NCBI GenBank assembly: GCA_017307755.1
Contig: JAFKGQ010000012.1
Location: forward strand, 310,001-374,000
Reading direction: 5' to 3'
Origin: Chitinophagaceae bacterium
GTDB taxonomy: Bacteria; Bacteroidota; Bacteroidia; Chitinophagales; Chitinophagaceae
Length of the DNA stretch: 64,000 nt
This document shows positions 27,406 through 35,390 of the stretch, piece after piece. The translations under genes and the position numbers were made by a program. How positions within the stretch are numbered: position 1 is the first letter of the stretch; each line of letters opens with the position of its first letter. Under the pieces are notes generated by a model, which saw only the letters and a list, made by a program, of their open reading frames with translations, was not told the DNA's origin and searched no databases.

Positions 27406-29703
27406 ATGAAGACTGTATTTACGATAGCGCGAACGGAGTTGCAAACCTTATTCTTTTCACCCGTGGCCTGGTTGATCCTCGTCATTTTTACTTTCCAGGT
27501 GAGCATGAGTTTCTCCACGGCGACGGATAGCTGGGTGCAGTTTTTTTCCCAGGGGTATAAGCAGGCCGGTATCTCCCTGGATGTTTTTGCCAATCCGCAG
27601 TATGGTGTATTTACCAACGTGCTGGGATATATGTACCTGTATATACCCTTGCTGACCATGGGTCTGATGAGCCGGGAGTTTGCCAGCGGTTCGATCAAAC
27701 TATTATATTCCTCTCCCGTGACGAATGGCCAGATCATCCTGGGGAAATATTTTTCGATGATGATCTATGCGTTGATGCTGATCGCGATCCTGTTGGTGTA
27801 TGTGGTTACGGACTGGTATTTAATTCCCTCTTTCGAGCTGAAAGCGGTGCTCATGGGGCTGCTGGGGATCTACCTTTTAATATGCGCTTATGCGGCTATC
27901 GGTCTGTTTATGTCCAGTCTGACGTCCTATCAGGTAGTGGCTGCGATGGGGGCCCTGGCTATTCTCGCCGTATTGAACTATGTCGGCGGTCTGTGGCAGG
28001 ATATTGCATTTGTGCGGGACATCACCTATTGGCTGTCTATTTCCGGCAGAGCGACCTCGTTCCTCGCCGGTCTGTTCAGCAGTGACGATTTTCTATACTT
28101 TATTATCGTGGTAGCGTTGTTCCTGGTGCTGGCCGCCTATCGTCTGCAGGCTGCCCGGCAAAAAAGCCGATGGACAGCGTCCATCTGGAAGTATGCGTGT
28201 GTGATCTCTGCGGCCATGCTGCTGGGGTATGCCACCTCCCGCCCCATGCTGAAAAAGTACTATGATGCGACGTCGACGAAGACAAATACGCTTACGGTCA
28301 ACAGCCAGAAAGTGATCAGCGAGCTCAAGGGCGGTCTGACGATCACCACCTATACGAACATGCTGGACGATAGTCATCTATGGATCGGGATACCCCGTGC
28401 TTTCAACCAGGACCTCGACCGGTTTAAACAGTACCTGCGGTTCAAGCCGGAGATAAAAATGAAGTATGTATATTATTATGACACGATAAATAACCCGGGG
28501 CTGGCTGCGCGTTATCCACGTCTGACAGACAAACAGCGTGTACAGAAGATACTCGATATCTATGATATGCAGGAAAGCCTGGTGAAGTCCCCGGCGGAGA
28601 TCAGAAAGGAGATCGATCTCTCGGGAGAAGGGAATGTCTTTGTACGGTCCATTCAGCGGGAGAGCGGGGAACAGACCTTTCTCCGGGTGTTCGATGACCC
28701 GGCGATATTACCGGGAGAGACGGAGATCACGGCTGCGCTGAAACGCCTGACCATGCATCTTCCAAAGATCGGGTTTCTGCGGGGGCATGGAGAGCGGGAC
28801 AACCACAAACAAGGCGACAGGAACTACAACCGATTTGCCCAGGACAAACCATTCCGTTATTCATTGATCAACCAGGGTTTTGATGTGACGGATGTGTCCC
28901 TGGAGCAGGAAGTACCGGGGTACATCAATATCATCGTCATCGCCGACATGAGGAACGCGCTGACGGATGTTGAAAAATCCAACCTGGAAAAGTATATTGC
29001 CAGGGGAGGGAATATGCTGATAGCGGGAGAAACCAAACGACAGCATGCCATGGACGAACTGGTCGAGCCGCTGGGCGTACGTTTTGTTCCGGGAACATTG
29101 GTGCATCCCAGCGAAAATTACCTGGCGGACTTTACTATTGCAAAGCCAACAAAGGAGGCGGGGGAGTTGATCTATATCTATCAGCAGATGTATAAGAACC
29201 ACCGGGTGGTGACGATGCCCGGCGCCGTCGGTCTGGAATATACAAAGGACAAGGGTTTTGACGTGACGCAGTTGTTCAGGTCCGACTCCGCCAGCTGGAA
29301 TGAGGTAGAGACGACGGATTTTATCGACGATACGGCGCGATTGCACCCGGCGGCCGGAGAGGTGCAGAAATCCTATGCCACGGGGCTGGCGTTGTCCAGG
29401 AAGGTCGGTGAGAAGATGCAGAAGATCGTGCTCCTGGGAGACGCGGACTGTATCAGCAACGGAGAGATCAGCATTGGCAGGAATGGAATACAGGCTGCGA
29501 ATTACTCCGTTATTACCGGGGCTTTTTACTGGATGTCGGATAATGAAGTGCCTATCGATGTCCGCAGACCACCCTTACCCGATGACAAGATATCGCTGGA
29601 CAAAAAGAGCATGGCCACCACAAAGATCATGCTGATGTGGGTATTCCCGGGCATCCTGGCCTTGTGTGCCATCCTGCTTTGGATCCGGAGGAGAGGAAGA
29701 TAA
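27406..29703 (+). CDS. GldF-GldG-like fusion: ABC-2 permease plus periplasmic domain
   Basis: 765 residues. The first about 245 form an ABC-2-type permease with six hydrophobic segments (starting ELQTLFFSPVAWLILVIF, then GYMYLYIPLLTMGLMSREF), like GldF. A seventh segment (about 270-288) leads to a periplasmic GldG-like region (about 290-735; NTLTVNSQKVISELKGGLTI, then LRGHGERDNHKQGDRNY and YINIIVIADMRNALTDVEK), closed by a C-terminal helix (MLMWVFPGILALCAILLWI). GldF and GldG are separate proteins in gliding Flavobacteria; here they form one chain. The ATG at 27406 is chosen because the open frame before it overlaps the ATPase gene. The gap to the MutS-like gene is 17 bases. Confidence 0.82.
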   Translation: MKTVFTIARTELQTLFFSPVAWLILVIFTFQVSMSFSTATDSWVQFFSQGYKQAGISLDVFANPQYGVFTNVLGYMYLYIPLLTMGLMSREFASGSIKLLYSSPVTNGQIILGKYFSMMIYALMLIAILLVYVVTDWYLIPSFELKAVLMGLLGIYLLICAYAAIGLFMSSLTSYQVVAAMGALAILAVLNYVGGLWQDIAFVRDITYWLSISGRATSFLAGLFSSDDFLYFIIVVALFLVLAAYRLQAARQKSRWTASIWKYACVISAAMLLGYATSRPMLKKYYDATSTKTNTLTVNSQKVISELKGGLTITTYTNMLDDSHLWIGIPRAFNQDLDRFKQYLRFKPEIKMKYVYYYDTINNPGLAARYPRLTDKQRVQKILDIYDMQESLVKSPAEIRKEIDLSGEGNVFVRSIQRESGEQTFLRVFDDPAILPGETEITAALKRLTMHLPKIGFLRGHGERDNHKQGDRNYNRFAQDKPFRYSLINQGFDVTDVSLEQEVPGYINIIVIADMRNALTDVEKSNLEKYIARGGNMLIAGETKRQHAMDELVEPLGVRFVPGTLVHPSENYLADFTIAKPTKEAGELIYIYQQMYKNHRVVTMPGAVGLEYTKDKGFDVTQLFRSDSASWNEVETTDFIDDTARLHPAAGEVQKSYATGLALSRKVGEKMQKIVLLGDADCISNGEISIGRNGIQAANYSVITGAFYWMSDNEVPIDVRRPPLPDDKISLDKKSMATTKIMLMWVFPGILALCAILLWIRRRGR

Positions 29704-29720
29704 CATAAAAACGGACTATC

Positions 29721-32432
29721 ATGGCTTTTATCATAGACAAACAGACTTTGGATGATCTGAATATCCTGGGCAGGCACCGGGGAGGGTCCGTCTATCGCCT
29801 GTTCAATACGACCCGTACCAGGGGCGGCGCACAGATACTGGAGGAGATGTTTCAATACCCCTTAGCTGATGAGCATAAGATCCGGCAGCGGAGCGAGATC
29901 ATACAATATTTCCAGGAAAAGGATCTCACCTTCCCATTCAGGAACGAGGCATTCGACGTCCTCGAATATTATCTGGAAAATACGGATGAGCGGACCATGC
30001 TCGCGGCGGAAGAAGACACGTTACAGCGGAAACTACGCGGATTCGTGGGGTCAGACACTGTATTTGAACAGCTGCATAAGGGGGTGGTTTCCTGTATCGA
30101 AGTCTTCCACGGTCTTCATGACCTTTTGGTTACGATGGATGCGGAACACGCAGTGCGTGCTTTCCGGCCGGAAGTCAGGGAGATGCGGGCCTTATTGTCG
30201 GATGAGCAGCTTAGCTGGATGTATGGGGAGAAGGACAGCAGGAAGCTGGCGTACGCGGTTGTCGCAAAGTACGACAAGATCCTTCGTTTTGCAGCCAGGG
30301 ACAAGATCCGGCGGCTGCTGTATTACATCTATCATATGGATGTATACATGGCTGTCGCCCATGTGGCCCGTACCCGGAGCTTTGTGTTTGCGCATGTTTT
30401 GGGAACAAGCGAGAATGCGTTGCAGATCGAGGGGATGTACCATCCTTTGCTAAAAGATCCGGTGGCTAATTCCCTAGGGGTGGACAGCAGCAGTAATGTC
30501 ATATTTCTCACGGGAGCCAATATGGCGGGCAAGTCCACTTTTATGAAAACCTTTGGTATACTGGTGTACCTGGCCCATATGGGTTTCCCCGTACCGGCAA
30601 AGCGGATGGGATTCTCCGTGCGCAGCGGCATGTTCACCACGATCAACCTGGCGGACAATCTGAACATGGGGTATAGTCATTTTTATGCGGAGGTCCTTCG
30701 GCTCAAGAAAGTAGCGGAGCAGGCAGGTCGTACGGAGAACCTGGTGGTTATTTTTGACGAGCTGTTCCGGGGCACCAACGTAAAGGACGCCTATGATGCG
30801 ACGGTGGCTGTGACAGAAGCTTTTGCCGAAAAGAAGAATTGTACGTTCGTTATTTCCACGCATATCATCGAAGCCGGAGAGCCGTTGCGGGAGAAGTGCG
30901 ATAATATCAATTTTGTCTATTTCCCAACTGTGATGAACGGAAGTATTCCCACGTATACCTACCGGCTGACATCCGGCATTACCAATGACAGACATGGCAT
31001 GATGATCGTCCGGAATGAGAAGATCATCGATATCATCGGGGACCGGCAGCGTAAAAGAAATCCGGAGGCGACGGGTTTTGCGGTGGATAAGCAGACCCTG
31101 GATGACCTTAACCTGGTAGGAAAGTATAAAGGGAATTCCATTTTTAATTTATTTGATCACACACATACCCGCGGCGGCGCACAGTTATTGGAGTCGATGT
31201 TCCTTCATCCGCTGACGGAGGCGGAAGCGATCAATGCCCGCAGCAGCATCTTCCAGTATTTCCAGACAAAGGCTGTGAAATTCCCTGTGAGCAAGGAGTT
31301 GTGCGACGACGTGGAGCATTACTTGAGCAGCGTCGGGGGAGGCAGCACCATCGGGTCTGCGCTGACCGTCGGACGAAAAAGATTGCTGCGTGATATCGCC
31401 TCTGATAAGGAATATGAAATGATCCATACGGGGATATTGTCCCTCATCAGGTTCATGCATATATTGAATGGTTTTTTTGCCGGGCTGGGATCGGGTATGT
31501 TAGATTATCCTTACCGGGAAACCATCCTGGAGGTGAAAGAGATCTTTAATAGCCCCGCATTAAAGAAAGTGATGGCAGAACAGGGGACGGCCAAACTGTC
31601 TTTTTTGAAGGTAGTTCAGTATGACCACTTATTACGGCAGGTGTACCGGGAGAAACTGAGACGGGTGATGGAGGTGACGTACGAGATCGATGTGTATACT
31701 ACGGTTTCCAGGGTTGCAGAGGAGCGTAAGTTCTCTTATGCCTGGGCTACACACTTTGTAGACGGGGAGAACCGGATAGATATGATCAACCTGTATCATC
31801 CCCAGTTGCCGGGCGCTGTTGCCAACAGCGTCCGTACAGATCATATGCGTAATATGATCTTCCTCACCGGGGCCAATATGGCGGGTAAGTCCACCTTTAT
31901 GAAATCTTTTGGTATTGCGGTGTACCTGGCGCATATGGGATTCCCTGTGGCAGCGGAAGGTATGATGTTCTCCGTACAGGACGGGATCTATACTTCCATC
32001 AATGTCGCCGACAGCCTGGATATGGGGTATAGCCATTTTTATGCGGAGGTGCTGCGGGTCAAATATGTAGCGGAAGAGATCAGCCGGGGCAAGAACCTGG
32101 TAGTCATCTTTGACGAACTATTCAAGGGCACCAATGTAAAAGACGCCTATGACGCCACCGTGGCTGTTACGGAGGCTTTTGCGGAGAACAGGAATGGAAG
32201 TTTTATCGTTTCCACTCATATTACCGAGGCGGGCCAGCACCTGCGGGAACATTGTCCTCATATGAAGTTTGTTTACTTTCCCACGGTGATGGATAAGGGT
32301 GTGCCGCGGTATACTTACCGGCTGCAGGATGGCATATCCAGCGACAGACATGGGATGATGATCATTGAGAATGAGGGGATCGTCGATATTATAAAGGGCA
32401 AAGAGGCCCGCCATCCGGCGGACCTCTTTTAA
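29721..32432 (+). CDS. tandem MutS-like ATPase (two core+ATPase modules in one chain)
   Basis: 903 residues built as a head-to-tail duplication: residues about 1-450 and 453-903 are homologous along their whole length. Each half begins with a MutS core-domain pattern (LDDLNILGRHRGGSVYRLF, TRGGAQILEEMFQYPL in the first; LDDLNLVGKYKGNSIFNLF, TRGGAQLLESMFLHPL in the second) and ends in a MutS ATPase. Walker A TGANMAGKST is at 264-273 and 716-725, exactly 452 residues apart; both halves keep the signature-like YSHFYAEVLR, Walker B VVIFDELFRGTNV or VVIFDELFKGTNV, and the switch His (VISTHIIEAG, IVSTHITEAG). The mismatch-recognition domain with its Phe-x-Glu is absent from both. MutS normally acts as a dimer with two composite ATP sites; this chain could form that dimer within itself. 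Cytoplasmic, last gene of the SusCD/ABC operon. No role in repair is implied by the context. Confidence 0.9.
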   Translation: MAFIIDKQTLDDLNILGRHRGGSVYRLFNTTRTRGGAQILEEMFQYPLADEHKIRQRSEIIQYFQEKDLTFPFRNEAFDVLEYYLENTDERTMLAAEEDTLQRKLRGFVGSDTVFEQLHKGVVSCIEVFHGLHDLLVTMDAEHAVRAFRPEVREMRALLSDEQLSWMYGEKDSRKLAYAVVAKYDKILRFAARDKIRRLLYYIYHMDVYMAVAHVARTRSFVFAHVLGTSENALQIEGMYHPLLKDPVANSLGVDSSSNVIFLTGANMAGKSTFMKTFGILVYLAHMGFPVPAKRMGFSVRSGMFTTINLADNLNMGYSHFYAEVLRLKKVAEQAGRTENLVVIFDELFRGTNVKDAYDATVAVTEAFAEKKNCTFVISTHIIEAGEPLREKCDNINFVYFPTVMNGSIPTYTYRLTSGITNDRHGMMIVRNEKIIDIIGDRQRKRNPEATGFAVDKQTLDDLNLVGKYKGNSIFNLFDHTHTRGGAQLLESMFLHPLTEAEAINARSSIFQYFQTKAVKFPVSKELCDDVEHYLSSVGGGSTIGSALTVGRKRLLRDIASDKEYEMIHTGILSLIRFMHILNGFFAGLGSGMLDYPYRETILEVKEIFNSPALKKVMAEQGTAKLSFLKVVQYDHLLRQVYREKLRRVMEVTYEIDVYTTVSRVAEERKFSYAWATHFVDGENRIDMINLYHPQLPGAVANSVRTDHMRNMIFLTGANMAGKSTFMKSFGIAVYLAHMGFPVAAEGMMFSVQDGIYTSINVADSLDMGYSHFYAEVLRVKYVAEEISRGKNLVVIFDELFKGTNVKDAYDATVAVTEAFAENRNGSFIVSTHITEAGQHLREHCPHMKFVYFPTVMDKGVPRYTYRLQDGISSDRHGMMIIENEGIVDIIKGKEARHPADLF
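32400..32430 (+). terminator. terminator hairpin inside the end of the MutS-like gene
   Basis: AAAGAGG-C-CCGCC (32400-32412) pairs with GGCGG-A-CCTCTTT (32417-32429) across a four-base loop with one internal mismatch, followed by T. The hairpin encodes the last residues of the MutS-like protein and would close the operon. Seen from the other strand it would also slow transcripts from the convergent gene. Confidence 0.6.
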
Positions 32433-32435
32433 TTG

Positions 32436-33743
32436 TTATTTACTTCCTGCACCGATGAAGGTGAAGCTACCCGTCGGCAGGTAGAGGTCCTGACCGTTCC
32501 GGAGGGTATCATATGCTTTCTGGCGTCCTACAGCCTCTGTATATCTGCGGTGTCCATGGCGGAGCACCCAGGCCATTTGTATCTCGACGGCAGCAGGATG
32601 GGGCAACAGTTTACCATCGGGGCCCAACAGCTTTACCTTCAGGTCCCCTTTGTAATAGGCTGGTAACGTGATGATCTTTTCGATATGCTGGGCGGGATTG
32701 GCGATCTCGATAAGTCCTGTATCGAACTTGGCCATGGGATCTTCGCAGCGCAACGATATCTTCGAACCCGTAGGAACATTCCTGCATTGTACCATGAATG
32801 CAAACTGCTCTTCCGTACCATCCTGGTTATAGAATTTCAAAGTTTCTTCCGTGCTGTTCACGGGGTCTACATTGTGCCAGGCGGCAGCCCCGTTGTGGGT
32901 GATCCAGGTCTGGGAGTTCCAGTTACCGGGCGCTATTTTCAACGGATCATTTGTTAAAAAATACTCATAGTTCAGTACTGCGATAACGCATATATGATCA
33001 TGAGAAGTAGGATTGAACGAGAAAGCTTCCGAGGCGCCCCGGGTTCCCTGTCCCATCGGACCAGGTTTGCCATCGATCAGCAGGATACTCCCTTCTTTTT
33101 TGCTGGGGTCCTTATCTGTATAACATTGGATCCAGGAAGACGGCGGCTGATTGAAGCCGGCAGTGGTGTAGAACATTTGTACTTTTGGTGTGATATTTCC
33201 CAGGAAAGCCATGTTCTGTGTCCTCGCATAAATATAGTTCTTGCCGACAACGGGCGTTTTCCAGAATTCATTGTTCCAGTTCTCTATCAGCTGTTGCGGC
33301 ATCAAAGGTGTGTTCTCGTTACACACGATATCCAGGCTTTCTGTATACGAGCCCGGGGTGGGGATCAGACCGATGTCGTTGATGTTCTTACGACACAGGG
33401 CGCCTCTCCATTGTGAAAAAGCGGTCTGGGCATATTGGTCACCGAGGCTCCTGTCGATGCCCAGTGCCTGTACAAGACTTTTCGAAAGGATACTGTAATC
33501 CATGTACGTGCCGGTCCAATATGTATCTCCATACACCGCGCTGACGACATTGGCAATGTCCTGGAAGGTCAGTTTTGGATTCATACTCTTGTAGATAAGG
33601 TAGATAGCATCTGTATCATACTCTCCATCCTGGAAATATTGGATGGCGGCATCCCACATTTGTTGTATGGTCCTTATTTCTCCTACTGCCGTAGAGGCTG
33701 TCTTGCCATTGCCTTTTCGGGATTGAAGCGTGGTCGTTGACAT
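32436..33743 (-). CDS. hypothetical protein, unrecognised
   Basis: 435 residues, no signal peptide or membrane segment visible. The N-terminus is Ser/Thr/Lys-rich (STTTLQSRKGNGKTA); residues about 20-150 look helical (IRTIQQMWDAAIQYFQDGEYD); the rest looks rich in beta-strands with many Trp, Asn and Pro. The stretch HDHICVIAVLNYEYF followed by NWNSQTWITHNGAAAWHNVD faintly resembles the HFCLVARV...NVR.NN.IAWRNV module at the C-terminus of some secreted bacterial proteins. Three Cys are present. It converges on the MutS-like gene with 3 bases between the stops. I cannot name a function. Confidence 0.6.
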   Translation of the reverse strand: MSTTTLQSRKGNGKTASTAVGEIRTIQQMWDAAIQYFQDGEYDTDAIYLIYKSMNPKLTFQDIANVVSAVYGDTYWTGTYMDYSILSKSLVQALGIDRSLGDQYAQTAFSQWRGALCRKNINDIGLIPTPGSYTESLDIVCNENTPLMPQQLIENWNNEFWKTPVVGKNYIYARTQNMAFLGNITPKVQMFYTTAGFNQPPSSWIQCYTDKDPSKKEGSILLIDGKPGPMGQGTRGASEAFSFNPTSHDHICVIAVLNYEYFLTNDPLKIAPGNWNSQTWITHNGAAAWHNVDPVNSTEETLKFYNQDGTEEQFAFMVQCRNVPTGSKISLRCEDPMAKFDTGLIEIANPAQHIEKIITLPAYYKGDLKVKLLGPDGKLLPHPAAVEIQMAWVLRHGHRRYTEAVGRQKAYDTLRNGQDLYLPTGSFTFIGAGSK

Positions 33744-33998
33744 AGTATTATGATTTAATTATTAGCCTACTCTGTTCAAGGCTTTTCGGCATTCGCCTTT
33801 AGCGACAGGCGTATAGTGGTGATGAGAAGAGAGTGCCGCAAATCAGAGGAGGTCTTCAGGAATAATACTGCGCAGTATAAAGATGACAGGGGTGTAAATA
33901 TATACAACTTTTCCGATATATCAGGAGTGCTTTATTAACGATATGTTATTTCGAAAAGTCTTTTTGGGGCATAGCAGATGGCCATCTATAGGTGATCC
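33744..33998. other. 255-base intergenic stretch
   Basis: Leader of the unrecognised gene and 3' flank of the PLP-enzyme gene. It holds a short dyad (CGCCT at 33794-33798, AGGCG at 33807-33811) and the palindrome ACTGCGCAGT (near 33869). I see no TAnnTTTG element on the minus strand, no RNA gene and no terminator with a T-run. Confidence 0.5.
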
Positions 33999-35255
33999 TT
34001 ACACGGCATGTTCCAGGATTTGCTTTATGCGTTGGGCCACGATGTCCACCTGATCGGGTCGCAACAGGACCACGCCGATCAGCAGTCTGTCATTATGACT
34101 ACCGGCGACGATGCTGGGATTACCTTCTTTCAGGGTCTTGAGCACGTCTTTGGGTGTGATCTTTACTTTCTGCTGATCCCAGTCGACTGCGAGACTGGGG
34201 AATGCATTGGCAGGGCCGGGGTCCACTACCGTCTCGGTCTTGAGGGTCGGCACGGGCGCCAGGATGCCGGCGATATGTTTTGCCGTCGCCAGCCACTCGT
34301 TCCATTCTTTTTCGTGATCTCTTTCCAGATAGGCTTTCAGTGCGGCATACATACCGAACATCTCTTCCTTATTTACTTTCATCGGCCGGCCGATGGGGGC
34401 TTCGTGGGGGCTGTGGTTGAGTTTGGCGGCTTCTATGAGGTCTTTTCTGCCGAAGAGCAGTCCTGCGCTTTGCGGTCCCCGTATCATTTTGCCGCCTGAA
34501 AAGGTCACTAGGTCGAAGCCCATCTTTTGGTATTTGAAAAGGTTTTCTACTGGCGGCACGTCGGCGGCTGCGTCCAGGAAGGTGGGGGTCCGATGTTTTT
34601 TTGCGATAGCCAGGAATTGCTCGTGGGGGATGCTATGTTTTTCCGCCGCGTTGAAGAAGAGGGCCATCACTGTCTGGTCGTTGAACGCTTTTTCCATTTC
34701 GTCGGGTCCTTCTACCTCCACGATCTTTGCTCCTGTGGTCGTTACTGCCTGATCGAAGAGATACCGGTGGCTCTTTTGCATGATCACCTCGGGCCGGGGA
34801 CCGGGAAGGTTTGGTATCTGTTTGATCTTGTCCTTATCGGCGCCTGTGATACAGGCGGCTGTGCCTAACAGGATGGCGCATGCGGCGCCGGAGGTCACCA
34901 TGGCTCCCTCCACCTTTAGCATTTCGGCAATTTTTGCCCCAACCTTGTCCTGTAATTCGAACATGTTGGCAAAATCATGGGAGGTGGAATTGATGGCTTC
35001 CAGCACTTCCGGCAGCATCAGCGACCCGGAGAGAAAGGTCATTGTGACATTGGCGTTGATCACCCTTGTGACGCCCAGTTCGGCAAAGAGGTCACGATGA
35101 GCTGCGGGAGGGGCTCCCGATGTGTCTGGTGAAAGCCCGTTGATCGGAGATTCTCCTGGTACCGGAGTGACTGTGGATCCCCCGGCCAGGGCGGGGATGG
35201 ATGTTGCTGCCAGGGGCAGTAGGGAAAGTGTTTTAAGAATATCTCTGCGGTGCAT
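33999..35255 (-). CDS. SelA-like PLP-dependent enzyme with Tat signal
   Basis: 418 residues. The N-terminus MHRRDILKTLSLLPLAATS has the twin arginine and hydrophobic core of a Tat signal, ending near ALAGG. The rest follows the fold-type I SelA/DgaE family: GVTRVINANVTMTFLSGS, VTSGAACAILLGTAACITG as the phosphate-binding loop, PTFLDAAADVPPVENL with the ring-stacking Asp, and the Schiff-base Lys at K256 in FSGGKMIRGPQSAG. Family members include selenocysteine synthase and D-glucosaminate-6-phosphate ammonia-lyase; the true reaction is unknown. A PLP enzyme outside the cytoplasm is unusual, and Tat export (folded with cofactor) would fit. A well-formed promoter lies directly upstream. Confidence 0.83.
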   Translation of the reverse strand: MHRRDILKTLSLLPLAATSIPALAGGSTVTPVPGESPINGLSPDTSGAPPAAHRDLFAELGVTRVINANVTMTFLSGSLMLPEVLEAINSTSHDFANMFELQDKVGAKIAEMLKVEGAMVTSGAACAILLGTAACITGADKDKIKQIPNLPGPRPEVIMQKSHRYLFDQAVTTTGAKIVEVEGPDEMEKAFNDQTVMALFFNAAEKHSIPHEQFLAIAKKHRTPTFLDAAADVPPVENLFKYQKMGFDLVTFSGGKMIRGPQSAGLLFGRKDLIEAAKLNHSPHEAPIGRPMKVNKEEMFGMYAALKAYLERDHEKEWNEWLATAKHIAGILAPVPTLKTETVVDPGPANAFPSLAVDWDQQKVKITPKDVLKTLKEGNPSIVAGSHNDRLLIGVVLLRPDQVDIVAQRIKQILEHAV

Positions 35256-35271
35256 GTTAGTTTGATTTGGT

Positions 35272-35302
35272 CAAATTTATTTTTTATTGTTCAGTTTGCA
35301 AA
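35272..35302 (-). promoter_or_regulatory. Bacteroidota-type promoter of the PLP-enzyme gene
   Basis: On the minus strand TTTG (35302-35299) is followed after exactly 19 bases by TAAATTTG (35279-35272), a full match to the -33/-7 consensus. Transcription would start near 35265, about ten bases before the ATG, giving a very short leader. Confidence 0.7.
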
Positions 35303-35332
35303 AAATTTGCAGAACTGTTTCAAAAAATTTGC
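35300..35332 (+). repeat. direct repeat AAAAAATTTGC in the helicase leader
   Basis: AAAAAATTTGC occurs at 35300-35310 and again at 35322-35332, 22 bases apart, between the divergent PLP-enzyme and helicase genes. The first copy overlaps the -33 element of the PLP-enzyme promoter. It may be a regulator site or an imperfect pair of -7 elements for the helicase. Confidence 0.4.
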
Positions 35333-35390
35333 TATTTTTTATCCCGCCAGGCTGTTTCTTTGCAGTGTAAATCAGGGAAAATCGGACGTT

